Source: a bacterium 1XD42-54 (lineage in GTDB: Bacteria > Bacillota > Clostridia > Lachnospirales > Lachnospiraceae). Taken from it: a DNA stretch of 64,000 bases. Location of the stretch: assembly GCA_003612585.1 (NCBI GenBank), contig RAZH01000002.1:1-64000 (forward strand). The letters run 5' to 3'. Below the pieces are notes generated by a model. That model was not told where the DNA came from and ran no database searches. It saw nothing but the letters and a program-made list of their open reading frames with translations. Below are positions 45,728 through 55,580 of this stretch, piece after piece; position 1 is the first letter of the stretch, and each line of letters begins with the position of its first letter. The position numbers and the translations under genes were made by a program.

Positions 45728-46705
45728 ATGGAGAAACGGAAAAAAGATTTTTTTGGTATCTTCTTTGAAACCGGTATATATCGGGTCGGCATCCTTATCG
45801 TTATGTGCGTGGTGATGTCGTTCATTTCCAGGGATTTCTTTAAGGTAAGTAATTTCCTGAATATTTTCCGCCAGTCCTCTGTCTTACTGGTGCTGGCTGC
45901 CTGTACGACGGGCTGTATCCTGACGCACGGTATCGACAACTCTATCGGCGGAGTGATGTCGCTGTGCGGGTGTGCGTGCGGCTATTTTCTGAACCATCAT
46001 GTTTCAATTTCAGTTGCGATCATACTGACTATCCTGATTGGCATGAGTTTTGGCTGTATCAACGGATTTCTTGTCGGCGTGGTGAAAATACCGCCCTTCG
46101 TGTCTACCTATGGAGTAAGCTACATAGCAAACGGCCTGGCGCTGATTCTGATGGGTTCGGATATTTTTTCCGGCTTCCCCAAAGAGTTCCGTATGCTGGC
46201 GTCCGGAAATGTCCTGGGCTTTCCGCTGATCACCATCATTGCTCTGGGCGTGACATTTTTGATGTATCAGCTGTTCCAGCGCAGCAAATTCGGGAAACAG
46301 GTGTACTGCGTGGGAGCAAATTACACAACGGCAAAGTACTCCGGCATTAATACGCTTCTGACTTTATTCCTTGTGTATATTATCAGCGGCTGCGGGGCTG
46401 CGATGGGAGGAATCCTCCAGGTTGCGCGCCAGAGCGCGGCGCAGGCCGGCATGGGAGATACTTTCCAGATGACGGCTATCGCTGCAATCGTAATCGGAGG
46501 CACATCAATGGCAGGAGGAGAGGGAAGCGTATTTGGCGCAGTGATCGGCGCGCTGATTCTGACACTGATTGTAAACGCTATGAATCTTCTGGGCGTGCCT
46601 GCGCTGGCTCAGTCGATTGTCACAGGAGCGATCATTGTACTGGCTGTACTGCTTGATGTGCAGATGAAAAAAATACAGGCGGCCCGGGCAGAGGCGACTG
46701 CCTGA
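45728..46705 (+). CDS. Sugar ABC transporter permease 2 (RbsC type)
   Basis: 325-residue paralogue of permease 1, with GIDNSIGGVMSLCGCACGYF, NGFLVGVVKIPPFVSTYGVS, FGKQVYCVGANYTTAKYSG and MTAIAAIVIGGTSMAGGEG in the same order. The frame is open further upstream to 45497, but the ATG at 45728 is chosen because AAAGGAGG lies about 10 bases before it and it gives family length. Two unlike permeases in one importer is the arrangement of Lsr and rhamnose transporters. Confidence 0.9.
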   Translation: MEKRKKDFFGIFFETGIYRVGILIVMCVVMSFISRDFFKVSNFLNIFRQSSVLLVLAACTTGCILTHGIDNSIGGVMSLCGCACGYFLNHHVSISVAIILTILIGMSFGCINGFLVGVVKIPPFVSTYGVSYIANGLALILMGSDIFSGFPKEFRMLASGNVLGFPLITIIALGVTFLMYQLFQRSKFGKQVYCVGANYTTAKYSGINTLLTLFLVYIISGCGAAMGGILQVARQSAAQAGMGDTFQMTAIAAIVIGGTSMAGGEGSVFGAVIGALILTLIVNAMNLLGVPALAQSIVTGAIIVLAVLLDVQMKKIQAARAEATA

Positions 46706-46727
46706 GCAGAAAAGGAGCGGAAAGAAA

Positions 46728-47756
46728 ATGAGAATTGATAAGCGTAAAATTGTTGACCTTCCAATGGTGTATGTGACAGGCGAGATATTCCTGCAGGGAA
46801 AGCGTTATCTTGCAGCAGTGAGCGAGGCGAGAGATGAGAAGGCCTATATCATTGATTCAGAGACAGGCGAATATGCGGAGCTCTGGCGGGGAGATACCGG
46901 AGTCATGAATGTGATTCAGATTCCGGGCAGGGAACAGTTACTGGCGATTGTGCGTTTCTATCCTGTTTTTCAGTCTAAAGAAGCGGCAGTCTGTCTGCTG
47001 GAGCCTGGGGAAAACGGTTATATGAGCCCCTGGAAAATGAGGGAGGTGCTGCCGCTTCCGTACTGCCATCGGATCGGGATTGTGGAAAACAGAAACGGGC
47101 TCTTTGTTCTGGGTTGTCAGTTATGTCGGGACAAGGATTTTCAGGAGGACTGGACAAAGCCGGGCGCTCTCTGGATGAGCCCGGTTCCGCAGCAGCCGGA
47201 CGGAGAATGGAAGTGGACAAAGCTGTTTGACGGTCTGACAAAAAACCATGGTCTATTCATTGAAAATGGAAATCAGGTCTATATCTGCGCGGAGAACGGC
47301 ATACTGCATTTTGACCTGTCCAGCTACTGTGAAGCAGAGACAGCAGTTCCGGAACTTCTGACAACGAGGCCCACGAGCGATATTTCCATTGCGGAAATAA
47401 ACGGACGGAAATATGCCGGCGTCATAGAGCCGTTTCACGGGGATACGGCCTCCGTATATCAGTTGTCGGACCAGTCTTATGAACGCCTGTACAGCTATGA
47501 TATTAATTTTGGCCATGTAATCTGGATCGGGGAGCTGTTTGGCAGGGGTTCTCTGATTGCGGGAAGCCGCGGAGGGGACAGGCAGATTGAGATCATTGAC
47601 CTGGAAACGGGAGTACGTACACTCATTGAATCGGAAGTGGGACCGACTCAGATCAGCGTATACGAGGAAGGCAAAACGGTTAAGATTTTTTCAGCGAACC
47701 ATGGGTCAGGAGAGGTAACCCTGTATACCTTATCGGAGGACAGTCAGGGGAAATAG
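46728..47756 (+). CDS. Unknown protein, probable beta-propeller
   Basis: 342 residues, not recognised as a named family. It has no signal peptide or membrane span and is built of short strands with repeated patterns ending in Asp or Gly turns (for example AAVSEARDEKAYIIDSETGE, YICAENGILHFDLSSY and ITIAEINGRKYAGVIEPF-like units), as expected for a beta-propeller. It is the last gene of the transporter operon, 22 bases after the second permease, with a ribosome binding site GGAGCGGAAAG. Position suggests an enzyme or binding protein acting on the imported compound, perhaps an epimerase- or lactonase-type propeller, but no catalytic motif is evident. Confidence 0.6.
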   Translation: MRIDKRKIVDLPMVYVTGEIFLQGKRYLAAVSEARDEKAYIIDSETGEYAELWRGDTGVMNVIQIPGREQLLAIVRFYPVFQSKEAAVCLLEPGENGYMSPWKMREVLPLPYCHRIGIVENRNGLFVLGCQLCRDKDFQEDWTKPGALWMSPVPQQPDGEWKWTKLFDGLTKNHGLFIENGNQVYICAENGILHFDLSSYCEAETAVPELLTTRPTSDISIAEINGRKYAGVIEPFHGDTASVYQLSDQSYERLYSYDINFGHVIWIGELFGRGSLIAGSRGGDRQIEIIDLETGVRTLIESEVGPTQISVYEEGKTVKIFSANHGSGEVTLYTLSEDSQGK

Positions 47757-47787
47757 GTATGGAACGGGAAACTGGCAGGAATTTTCC

Positions 47788-47816
47788 TTGCGAAAGCGTA
47801 ATGTTTGCCCTATAAT
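47788..47816 (+). promoter_or_regulatory. Promoter of the amidohydrolase gene
   Basis: TTGCGA (47788-47793), 17-base spacer, perfect TATAAT (47811-47816) in the 94-base gap after the propeller gene. The amidohydrolase can therefore be expressed on its own. Confidence 0.65.
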
Positions 47817-47850
47817 GTTGTGAAAAGAACGACAGAATGGGGAAGATAAA

Positions 47851-49044
47851 GTGACAGAAAAAGAAACAGAAAGAAAAAAAGAAACAGTTGGATCGCTGGA
47901 ATGGCTGAACAGGTACGAGGAGGAGCTGCGGGACATGCGCCATGAGCTGCACCGCTATCCGGAGCTTGCCATGCAGGAACAAAGGACAAGTCAGTATATT
48001 GTGCAGAAGCTGAAAGAGTTTGAAATTCCATGCCGGATGACCGGGGAGACGGGAGTGATTGCTGGGCTCACGGCAGGGGAAGACCTGCCGGTGTTTGTGG
48101 TGCGCGCTGAGATGGATGCACTGGCGATTGAGGAGAAGACGGGACTGCCGTTTTGCTCTGCATATCCGGGGCGGATGCATGCGTGCGGCCACGACGCCAA
48201 CACAGCAGTGCTGCTTTGCCTGGCCCATGTTTTGTCGCGGAATCGGGAAAAACTGCGATACAACGTACGTTTTATTTTTGAACCGGCGGAGGAGACAGGA
48301 GAAGGGGCGCAGTTTATGCTTGATCACGGAGCTTTGGAAAATCCGTGTCCTGCCGGTATTCTGATTTTTCATTTTGCGAATCAGGAGACGCGTGCGATGG
48401 AAATTCAGAAAAGTATATCAACGGCTGCGATTGGCGGCCTGCGGGTTGAAATCAAAGGCAAGGCAAGCCATTTCTTTCAGTATGAAGAGGGAATAGACGC
48501 GATGTACGCGGCATCAAGGCTTGTGGTTGCGGTCAGGGAAATCAACGATACCTTTTTGGGAGAGCATCCGTTTGTTCTTGCTTTCGGATGTATGCAGGCC
48601 GGAGCAGGGCGGAATATTGTTTCCGACCATGCGGTTCTGGAAGGGTCCTTACGGACATTTTCAAAAAAAGATTTTCAGGGGATTCTGGCTGTGCTGGAAA
48701 AAAGAATCAAAGAAATAGAGGCAGATACAGGAGCGGAAATTCACCTGGAAGTCACCGGGGAGATTCCTCCGTTTGTGAATGACCATGCACTTGTGGAGAA
48801 AGGAATGCCGATTGGCCGGAAGCTGTTTGGTGACAAATGTTACCTGGGAGAAAAGCCGTTTCTGGCAGCGGATAATGCTGCTTTATATGCTGAAATTGTT
48901 CCGGGAATGCGGGTGGTATTTCTGGCAGGAAAGGAAGGAGAGCAGGCTTATCCGGTACATAACCCGCGCTTCGATATCGACGAGGCCGTTATGCTGGATG
49001 CGGTGAAATTTCTTTTTGCATTTCTTACAAAGGACGGAGAATAA
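47851..49044 (+). CDS. M20-family amidohydrolase (M20D type)
   Basis: 397-residue cytoplasmic zinc amidohydrolase related to N-acyl amino acid and hippurate hydrolases. Metal and catalytic sites are MRHELHRYPELAMQE, MHACGHDANTA (C112, H114), EPAEETGEGA, FHFANQE and PVHNPRFDIDE near the C-terminus. The starting codon is GTG at 47851, with GGGGAAG upstream. The family usually removes acyl groups from amino acids or related amides. Its link to the upstream transporter is by proximity only, since it has its own promoter, and it ends at a terminator. Confidence 0.85.
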   Translation: MTEKETERKKETVGSLEWLNRYEEELRDMRHELHRYPELAMQEQRTSQYIVQKLKEFEIPCRMTGETGVIAGLTAGEDLPVFVVRAEMDALAIEEKTGLPFCSAYPGRMHACGHDANTAVLLCLAHVLSRNREKLRYNVRFIFEPAEETGEGAQFMLDHGALENPCPAGILIFHFANQETRAMEIQKSISTAAIGGLRVEIKGKASHFFQYEEGIDAMYAASRLVVAVREINDTFLGEHPFVLAFGCMQAGAGRNIVSDHAVLEGSLRTFSKKDFQGILAVLEKRIKEIEADTGAEIHLEVTGEIPPFVNDHALVEKGMPIGRKLFGDKCYLGEKPFLAADNAALYAEIVPGMRVVFLAGKEGEQAYPVHNPRFDIDEAVMLDAVKFLFAFLTKDGE

Positions 49045-49049
49045 AAGAG

Positions 49050-49086
49050 TTCCGGGTGCTTTTCAGAGAAAAGACCCGGAAATTTT
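49050..49086. terminator. Bidirectional terminator between convergent genes
   Basis: TTCCGGGT (49050-49057) pairs with ACCCGGAA (49074-49081), with a short pairing CTTTTC/GAAAAG inside. T runs lie on both sides. Confidence 0.8.
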
Positions 49087-49107
49087 TGGCTTTCTTTATC
49101 GCTAATT

Positions 49108-52100
49108 TTAACTCTTCAGGTTCTTGTTTGCAGTTGACAGCATCAGTTTGATGCGGTTGAGCTGATTGACTTCGCTTGCGCCCGGATCGTAGTCGATGGC
49201 TACAATGTTGGACATCGGATACTGCCTGCGCAGCTCTTTGATGACCCCTTTGCCGACCACATGGTTCGGCAGGCAACCAAACGGCTGCGTGCAGACGATA
49301 TTGTTGACGCCAGCGTGAATCAGTTCGAGCATTTCTCCGGTGAGGAACCAGCCTTCTCCGGTCTGGTTACCGAGGGAAACGATGTCTCTGGCCATTTCTC
49401 CGAGATGCTCAATGCGGGCCGGGGGATCAAAGCGGGTACTCTTTTCAAGTGCATCCGCAGCCGCGCCGCGCAATTTTTCCAGAACCATAATTCCGAAGTT
49501 TGCAATCATCGCAGACTTCTTTTTTGTTCCGAGATAATCGCTTTTAAAGTTCTGATTGTAAAAGCAGTAGAGCAGGAAATCCAGGAGGTCCGGAACAACC
49601 GCCTGAGCTCCTTCTGATTCAAGCAGCTCCACAAGATGATTGTTTGCTGCCGGCATGAACTTTACAAGGATCTCACCCACGACTCCCACCTTTGGCTTTT
49701 GTTCATCGGTGATCGGAAGTGTATCGAAATCCTGAACAATTTCCCGGCACATCTTTCGGAACTGGCTGTAGGAAGGCTTACCGGAGACAAACGTGCAGCA
49801 GCGGTCTTCCCACTGGTGAAACAGGGCGTTGGCAGAACCGGGCGTCTTTTCATAGGGGCGCACCCGGTAAAGGCAGCGCATGAAAATATCGCCAAATACG
49901 AGTGCAAACATGGCGCGTTTCACCATCTGATAGCTCAAAGAGAAGCCTGGATTGCTCTCTAGGCTGCTCAGGTTCAAAGAGATGACAGGAATATCCGGAA
50001 TCCCTGCTTTTTGCAGAGCGCGGCGGATAAAACCGACGTAATTCGAAGCACGGCAGCCGCCTCCCGTCTGTGTCATAATGACAGCAGTACGACTTAAGTC
50101 ATATTTACCGGAGAGCAGAGCTTCCATAACCTGACCGACTACCATCAGAGATGGATAGCAGGCATCATTGTTTACGTATTTCAGTCCTACGTCCACGGCT
50201 GTGCGGTTGTCGTTGCGCAGCAGCTCAATGTGGTAACCGGAAGCATTCAGTGCGGCTTCGACCATTTTAAAATGAATCGGCGACATCTGCGGGCAGAGGA
50301 TGGTATAATCTCTGCGCATTTCCTTTGTAAAGACAACGCGGTTTATGTTTGCCGGATGAATCTGGCGTGGCTCCCGGGCGCGCTCCTTGTGCGTACGGAT
50401 TGCAGCAATTAAGGAACGGATTCGGATCTTGGCGGCGCCGAGATTATTCACTTCGTCAATTTTCAGACAGGTGTAGATCTTGCCGGAGCCAGAAAGAATG
50501 TCATTTACCTCATCTGTGGTGACAGCATCCAGGCCGCAGCCAAACGAGTTAAGCTGAATCAGATCCAGGTCATCCCGTGTTTTGACGTAGTTTGCAGCAG
50601 CGTACAGGCGGCTGTGGTACATCCACTGATCAAGTACCATGAGCGGGCGTTCCACCGGTTTTAAATGTGAGATGGAATCCTCAGTCAGTACCGCCATGCC
50701 GAACGAATTAATCAGCTCAGGAATCCCGTGATTAATTTCCGGGTCAATATGATACGGACGGCCAGCCAGAACAATACCGTGACGGCCGGTTTCTTCGAGA
50801 TATTTCAGGGTTTCTTCACCCTTTTGATACATGGCTTCCCGTGTGCGCGTCAGTTCCTCCCAGCCAGCCTTGGCAGCAGCAACGACCTCCTGAGCGGGAA
50901 TATCCGGGAACGCAATTTTTAAACGGCTGGTCACGGTGTCCAGGTTTGTAAAAGCGATAAACGGATTTTCAAATCGAATTTGTTCGGTACGCAGGCCTTC
51001 TACGTTGTTTTTGATGTTTTCCGCGTAGGAGGTGACGATCGGACAGTTATAGTGGTTTGGCGCGTCCTGAAATTCCGTGCGTTCATATGGGATACACGGA
51101 TAGAAAATATATTTGATGCCCTTATGAATCAGCCATTCCACGTGGCCGTGCGCCAGTTTGGCAGGATAACATTCTGATTCGCTTGGAATGGATTCAATGC
51201 CAAGTTCATAAATTTTCCGCGTGCTGGACGGAGAGAGAATGACCCGGTATTTCAGCTCTGTGAAAAAACGGAACCAGAACGGATAATTCTCGTACATATT
51301 CAATACGCGCGGAATGCCTACAGTACCGCGCACGGCTTCATCTTCCGGCAGCGGTTCGTAGGAAAACAGCAGTTTGTTTTTAAATTCGAACAGGTTCGGC
51401 ACATGGTCTTTGTTGCGTGTTTTTCCGATACCACGTTCACAGCGGTTGCCGCTGATAAACTGGCGGCCTCCGGAGAAGCGGTTGATCGTCAGGCGACATT
51501 GATTCGTACAGCCCTTGCATTTGGCCATGGAAGTGGTGTATTCCAGAGAATTAATGCGGTCGATGGACAGCATGGTACTCACTGCGCCTTCCTGGTAGCG
51601 TTCTCTTGCAATCAGTGCAGCGCCAAAAGCGCCCATGATCCCGGCAATATCCGGCCGGATTGCTTCACAGCCGGCAATTTTTTCAAAACTGCGCAGAACA
51701 CCGTCGTTGTAGAATGTACCGCCCTGAACCACAATATGACGTCCAAGTTCGGAAGCATCTGCTACTTTTATTACCTTATATAATGCGTTTTTAATTACAG
51801 AGTAAGCCAGGCCGGCGGAAATATCAGAAACCTCCGCGCCTTCTTTTTGCGCCTGCTTTACTTTGGAATTCATGAATACGGTGCATCGGGTACCAAGATC
51901 AATCGGATGCTCGGCAAAGAGCGCCGCTTTTGCGAAATCCTGTACCGTATAGTTGAGGGATTTTGCAAATGTTTCGATAAAAGAACCGCAGCCGGAGGAG
52001 CATGCTTCATTGAGCTGTACGCTGTCAACGGTGTGGTTTTTGATTTTGATGCATTTCATATCCTGGCCGCCGATGTCGAGGATACAGTCAACCTCGGGAT

Positions 52101-53337
52101 CAAAAAAGGAAGCAGCATAATAATGTGAGACCGTTTCGACCTCCCCTTCGTCGAGCATTAGGGCAGCCTTGATCAGCGCTTCTCCATAGCCGGTGGAGCA
52201 GGACCATGCAATTCTGGCTTCAGAAGGAAGCTGATGGTATATGTCCTGGATGGCCGTAATGGTGGTGCCCAAAGGATTCCCATTGTTGTTACTGTAAAAG
52301 GAGTACAGCAAGGTACCGTCGTCACTGACAAGCGCCGCTTTTGTCGTTGTGGAGCCGGCGTCAATACCGAGGAAGCAGTCGCCTTTGTAGGTAGCGAGAC
52401 TTCGCGTTGCAACACGGTTACAGCTTTGCCTTGCAATAAAACGATCATAATCTTCTTTGGAAGAAAACAGCGGTTCCATACGGGCGACTTCAAATTCGAG
52501 ATGAATCGGATGAGACAGCTTTTCGTTTAAAATGCCAAGTGTGGTACATGCATTTTCCTTTGCGTTCAGGGCTGAACCAATCGCTGCAAAGAGGTGGGAA
52601 TTCTGCGGTATGATGGCATGTTCTTCATCGAGCTTCAGCGTACGTACAAAAGCTTCCCGCAGCTCGGAAAGAAAATGGAGCGGTCCGCCAAGGAAAGCGA
52701 CGTGGCCGCGGATTGGTTTGCCGCAGGCCAGGCCGCTGATGGTCTGGTTCACGACTGCCTGAAAAATAGAGGCAGACAGATCTTCTTTTGTTGCCCCCTC
52801 ATTGATCAGCGGCTGAATGTCCGATTTTGCAAAAACGCCGCAGCGGGCTGCAATCGGATAAAGGGAAGTATAATTCTTGGCATATTCATTCAATCCGGAA
52901 GCATCCGTCTGCAAAAGGGATGCCATCTGGTCAATAAAGGAACCCGTGCCGCCTGCACATACGCCGTTCATACGTTGCTCCACGCTGCCGTTCTCAAAAT
53001 AGATGATTTTGGCATCCTCACCGCCAAGTTCAATCGCAACATCTGTCTGTGGAACAAAATGTTCCAGGGAGGAAGCCACAGCGATCACTTCCTGCACAAA
53101 CGGGATCTCCAGATGATTGGCGAGTGTCAGCCCGCCGGAACCCGTAATCACAGGTAAAATTTCCAGATCACCGAGTTTTGTCGCAGCCTCAGATATGAGG
53201 GAAGAGAGTGTCTCCTGAATATTTGCAAAATGTCTTTTATAATCGGAAAACAAGAGCTCACGGTCCGGGCTAAGGACTGCAACCTTCACGGTAGTAGAAC
53301 CGATATCAATTCCAAGAGTATGTAAAGATTTTGCCAT
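49108..53337 (-). CDS. Acyl-CoA dehydratase activase-type fusion protein
   Basis: 1,409 residues, a typical length for this family. Residues about 1-270 and 320-590 are two activase modules of the ASKHA fold, each with a phosphate loop ([28 protein letters not shown]) and a Cys loop ([20 protein letters not shown]). A CKGCTNQC cluster near 605 may bind iron-sulfur. The C-terminal 800 residues resemble 2-hydroxyglutaryl-CoA dehydratase subunits ([45 protein letters not shown]). Activases of this class use ATP to drive a one-electron transfer to the dehydratase. The exact substrate is unknown; related fusion proteins are widespread in anaerobes. Its start site is unusual, see 53338-53370. It is transcribed alone, toward a terminator. 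Confidence 0.85.
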   Translation of the reverse strand: MAKSLHTLGIDIGSTTVKVAVLSPDRELLFSDYKRHFANIQETLSSLISEAATKLGDLEILPVITGSGGLTLANHLEIPFVQEVIAVASSLEHFVPQTDVAIELGGEDAKIIYFENGSVEQRMNGVCAGGTGSFIDQMASLLQTDASGLNEYAKNYTSLYPIAARCGVFAKSDIQPLINEGATKEDLSASIFQAVVNQTISGLACGKPIRGHVAFLGGPLHFLSELREAFVRTLKLDEEHAIIPQNSHLFAAIGSALNAKENACTTLGILNEKLSHPIHLEFEVARMEPLFSSKEDYDRFIARQSCNRVATRSLATYKGDCFLGIDAGSTTTKAALVSDDGTLLYSFYSNNNGNPLGTTITAIQDIYHQLPSEARIAWSCSTGYGEALIKAALMLDEGEVETVSHYYAASFFDPEVDCILDIGGQDMKCIKIKNHTVDSVQLNEACSSGCGSFIETFAKSLNYTVQDFAKAALFAEHPIDLGTRCTVFMNSKVKQAQKEGAEVSDISAGLAYSVIKNALYKVIKVADASELGRHIVVQGGTFYNDGVLRSFEKIAGCEAIRPDIAGIMGAFGAALIARERYQEGAVSTMLSIDRINSLEYTTSMAKCKGCTNQCRLTINRFSGGRQFISGNRCERGIGKTRNKDHVPNLFEFKNKLLFSYEPLPEDEAVRGTVGIPRVLNMYENYPFWFRFFTELKYRVILSPSSTRKIYELGIESIPSESECYPAKLAHGHVEWLIHKGIKYIFYPCIPYERTEFQDAPNHYNCPIVTSYAENIKNNVEGLRTEQIRFENPFIAFTNLDTVTSRLKIAFPDIPAQEVVAAAKAGWEELTRTREAMYQKGEETLKYLEETGRHGIVLAGRPYHIDPEINHGIPELINSFGMAVLTEDSISHLKPVERPLMVLDQWMYHSRLYAAANYVKTRDDLDLIQLNSFGCGLDAVTTDEVNDILSGSGKIYTCLKIDEVNNLGAAKIRIRSLIAAIRTHKERAREPRQIHPANINRVVFTKEMRRDYTILCPQMSPIHFKMVEAALNASGYHIELLRNDNRTAVDVGLKYVNNDACYPSLMVVGQVMEALLSGKYDLSRTAVIMTQTGGGCRASNYVGFIRRALQKAGIPDIPVISLNLSSLESNPGFSLSYQMVKRAMFALVFGDIFMRCLYRVRPYEKTPGSANALFHQWEDRCCTFVSGKPSYSQFRKMCREIVQDFDTLPITDEQKPKVGVVGEILVKFMPAANNHLVELLESEGAQAVVPDLLDFLLYCFYNQNFKSDYLGTKKKSAMIANFGIMVLEKLRGAAADALEKSTRFDPPARIEHLGEMARDIVSLGNQTGEGWFLTGEMLELIHAGVNNIVCTQPFGCLPNHVVGKGVIKELRRQYPMSNIVAIDYDPGASEVNQLNRIKLMLSTANKNLKS

Positions 53338-53370
53338 ATATATTCGCAGGGAATATCCCTGCGCCTCCTT
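53338..53370 (-). promoter_or_regulatory. Ribosome binding site with hairpin between SD and AUG
   Basis: On the minus strand AAGGAGG (53370-53364) is followed at once by an 8-bp perfect hairpin with a 3-base loop (CGCAGGGA/TCCCTGCG, 53363-53345), then 7 bases and the AUG at 53337. If the hairpin is folded out, the effective spacing is about 7 bases, near optimal. No other Shine-Dalgarno lies near the AUG. Confidence 0.75.
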
Positions 53371-53553
53371 TTACATGTGAATCTAAGTCTTATATGTCAT
53401 TCTATGTTCTACGATATGTTACTGTTTACATTGCGCACAGAAACTTTCGCAAATCCATCTGAGATTTCTTTCATGAATGAGATTCGCCCACACCGGAATT
53501 ATTTTCTCACGTATGTTGCAGTAAGTCAAAGTTCCTGGTGAACAGTAACTACG

Positions 53554-53582
53554 ATTATACGACAAAAAATACAAAATTTCAA
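53554..53582 (-). promoter_or_regulatory. Candidate promoter of the activase-type gene
   Basis: Minus strand TTGAAA, 17-base spacer, perfect TATAAT (complement of 53554-53559). It implies a 5' leader of about 210 bases, in which TTACTGTT and AACAGTAA (53541-53548 and 53419-53426) and GCGAATC/GATTTGC could pair. Confidence 0.6.
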
Positions 53583-53846
53583 ATTACTTGCATTATTAAA
53601 TATTTCCATATATACTTATATTCCTGAGGAAATTCAAATAGAAAAGTAAGTACGATGACGGGGACAAAGAGAAAATGGCAGATAATTCCAGGAAAAACAA
53701 AGATTAATTTTAAATTTTATTAAAGTGTGAAGAAAAAACAGTTAATATAGTAAAGATAAAATATTCATGGAAAATCTCTGGAAAATTTGTGGAATGTCAC
53801 TATTTCAACGATCCCGGTGTTTTCCGAATGCGAGGAGGAGCAAAGT
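53583..53846. other. A+T-rich spacer upstream of tgt
   Basis: No gene seen. It probably contains the tgt promoter; TTAATATAGT near 53742 is a weak -10 candidate without a clear -35. Confidence 0.3.
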
Positions 53847-54989
53847 ATGTATCGGATTATTACGCGTGACGGACTGGCAAAGCGTGCTGAGTTTACAACC
53901 GTGCATGGAACGGTTCAGACGCCTTTGTTTATGAATGTGGGTACGGCCGCAGCGATCAAGGGCGCAGTGGCAACGACAGATTTAAAAGAAATCGGGACAC
54001 AGGTGGAGCTTTCGAATACGTACCATCTTCATGTCCGTCCTGGAGACCATATTGTAAAACAGATGGGCGGGTTGCACAAATTTATGAACTGGGATCGCCC
54101 GATTTTGACGGATTCCGGCGGATTTCAGGTATTTTCCCTTGCCAGTCTTCGAAAGATCAAAGAAGAAGGCGTTTACTTTCAGTCACATATTGACGGGCGG
54201 AAAATTTTTATGGGTCCGGAGCAGAGTATGCAGATTCAGTCCAACCTGGCCTCCACAATTGCTATGGCGTTTGACGAGTGTCCTTCCAGTGTGGCAGACC
54301 GGCAGTATGTACAGAATTCCGTAGACCGGACAACCAGATGGCTTGTGCGTTGCAAGGACGAGATGAAGCGTCTGAACGCTCTGGAAGATACGATTAATCC
54401 ACATCAGCTTCTGTTCGGTATTAATCAGGGAGCCATTTATGATGATATCCGTATAGAACATGCAAAGCGCATCTCCGAGCTGGATCTTGACGGCTATGCG
54501 GTAGGAGGTCTGGCAGTGGGAGAAACCCATGAGGAGATGTACCGGATTCTTGACAGCGTTGTTCCTTATCTGCCCGCGGACAAGCCTACGTATCTGATGG
54601 GGGTGGGGACTCCGATCAATATTCTGGAAGCGGTAGAGCGCGGTGTGGATTTCTTTGACTGTGTATATCCGAGCCGGAATGGACGCCACGGGCATGTGTA
54701 CACGAATGACGGAAAACTGAATCTGTTTAATGCAAAATACGAGCTGGATCAACGTCCGATTGAGGAAGGATGCGGATGCCCCGCGTGCCGCAGTTACAGC
54801 AGGGGCTATATCCGACATCTGCTGAAGGCAAAAGAAATGCTCGGCATGAGGCTTTGCGTGCTGCACAATCTGTATTTTTACAATCACCTGATGGAGGAAA
54901 TCCGGGCAGCGATTGAGGCTGGCAATTACAGCCAGTTTAAAAAGGCAAAAATTGAGCGATATACACAAAATCAGGAAAAAAATGCTTGA
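53847..54989 (+). CDS. tgt: Queuine tRNA-ribosyltransferase
   Basis: 380-residue TIM-barrel enzyme that exchanges guanine 34 of tRNAs with GUN anticodons for a queuosine precursor. Substrate motifs PILTDSGGFQVFSL, GVGTPINILEAVERGVDFFDCVYPSRNGRHG and the zinc site CGCPACRSYSRGYIRHLLKA, with a late His in LHNLYFYNHLM, are all intact. The frame is open upstream to 53787, but ATG 53847 (MYRIITRDGLAKRAEF) is the family start and has GAGGAGGAG before it. It is followed by yajC, as often in Firmicutes. Confidence 0.97.
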   Translation: MYRIITRDGLAKRAEFTTVHGTVQTPLFMNVGTAAAIKGAVATTDLKEIGTQVELSNTYHLHVRPGDHIVKQMGGLHKFMNWDRPILTDSGGFQVFSLASLRKIKEEGVYFQSHIDGRKIFMGPEQSMQIQSNLASTIAMAFDECPSSVADRQYVQNSVDRTTRWLVRCKDEMKRLNALEDTINPHQLLFGINQGAIYDDIRIEHAKRISELDLDGYAVGGLAVGETHEEMYRILDSVVPYLPADKPTYLMGVGTPINILEAVERGVDFFDCVYPSRNGRHGHVYTNDGKLNLFNAKYELDQRPIEEGCGCPACRSYSRGYIRHLLKAKEMLGMRLCVLHNLYFYNHLMEEIRAAIEAGNYSQFKKAKIERYTQNQEKNA

Positions 54990-55014
54990 TTCAGGTAGAA
55001 GGATTGTGTATTAT
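54986..55014 (+). promoter_or_regulatory. Promoter of yajC overlapping end of tgt
   Basis: TTGATT (54986-54991), 17-base spacer, TATTAT (55009-55014), about 50 bases before the yajC start. The tgt stop lies inside the -35. Confidence 0.55.
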
Positions 55015-55065
55015 TAAAGATAGTTGTTTTGCAAGTTTATTATTTGAAAGCAGGAGGAAAGAAAC

Positions 55066-55377
55066 ATGCTGAATTTATTAGCAGAACAGGCGTCAGCAGG
55101 CGGAAGTATGATGCTTATGGTCGTTTATATTGTGATCATCGGCGGAGCGATGTACTTTTTCGCGATCCGGCCGCAGAAGAAGGAGCAGAAGAGAATGGCT
55201 GCCTTGCTTGCTGCAATGGAGGTAGGCGATACGGTTGTGACGACAAGCGGATTTTATGGTGTGGTGATCGACATTACAGATGAAGACTGTATCGTAGAGT
55301 TTGGAAGCAACAAAAACTGTCGTATCCCGATGAAAAAGGCTGCGATTGCAGAAGTGGAGAAGCCGGGACAGGAGTAA
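55066..55377 (+). CDS. yajC: Preprotein translocase accessory subunit YajC
   Basis: 103-residue single-span membrane protein that associates with SecDF in protein export. One membrane segment at about 15-35 is followed by the family motif FFAIRPQKKEQKRM and a small beta domain (VGDTVVTTSGFYGVVIDI). AGGAGGAAAG lies just before the ATG. secD and secF are not in the window. Confidence 0.93.
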   Translation: MLNLLAEQASAGGSMMLMVVYIVIIGGAMYFFAIRPQKKEQKRMAALLAAMEVGDTVVTTSGFYGVVIDITDEDCIVEFGSNKNCRIPMKKAAIAEVEKPGQE

Positions 55378-55422
55378 TATTCGGCCCGGGAAAATATGAC
55401 TTGTCGGAAAGGGCAGGAACAG

Positions 55423-55467
55423 TTTTCTGGAATCAAATTTTCTGAAATCAAATTTTCTGAAATCAAA
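55423..55467 (+). repeat. Three 15-bp tandem repeats after yajC
   Basis: TTTTCTGGAATCAAA once, then TTTTCTGAAATCAAA twice, head to tail. They lie in the 3' untranslated region between the yajC stop and its terminator. No function recognised. Confidence 0.9.
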
Positions 55468-55488
55468 GATGCAAAGACGCAGAGTATA

Positions 55489-55525
55489 CCCCACAGGATG
55501 GTGATAAGCCATCTTGTGGGGTTTT
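55489..55525 (+). terminator. Terminator of tgt-yajC
   Basis: CCCCACAGGATGG (55489-55501) pairs with CCATCTTGTGGGG (55509-55521) with one mismatch, then TTTT. Confidence 0.88.
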
Positions 55526-55551
55526 ATGTAAGACTTTACTTAATTAAACAG

Positions 55552-55580
55552 TTGAAATGTACGGGAAAATACATTATTAT
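55552..55580 (+). promoter_or_regulatory. Promoter of leuB-ilvD-ilvB cluster
   Basis: TTGAAA (55552-55557), 17-base spacer, TATTAT (55575-55580), about 60 bases before leuB. The leader is too short for a T-box and none is seen. Confidence 0.65.

Noticed and set aside
52594-53157. 187-codon plus-strand frame opposite the activase-type gene
   Set aside because: Lies wholly within a strongly supported minus-strand gene and has no recognisable domain.
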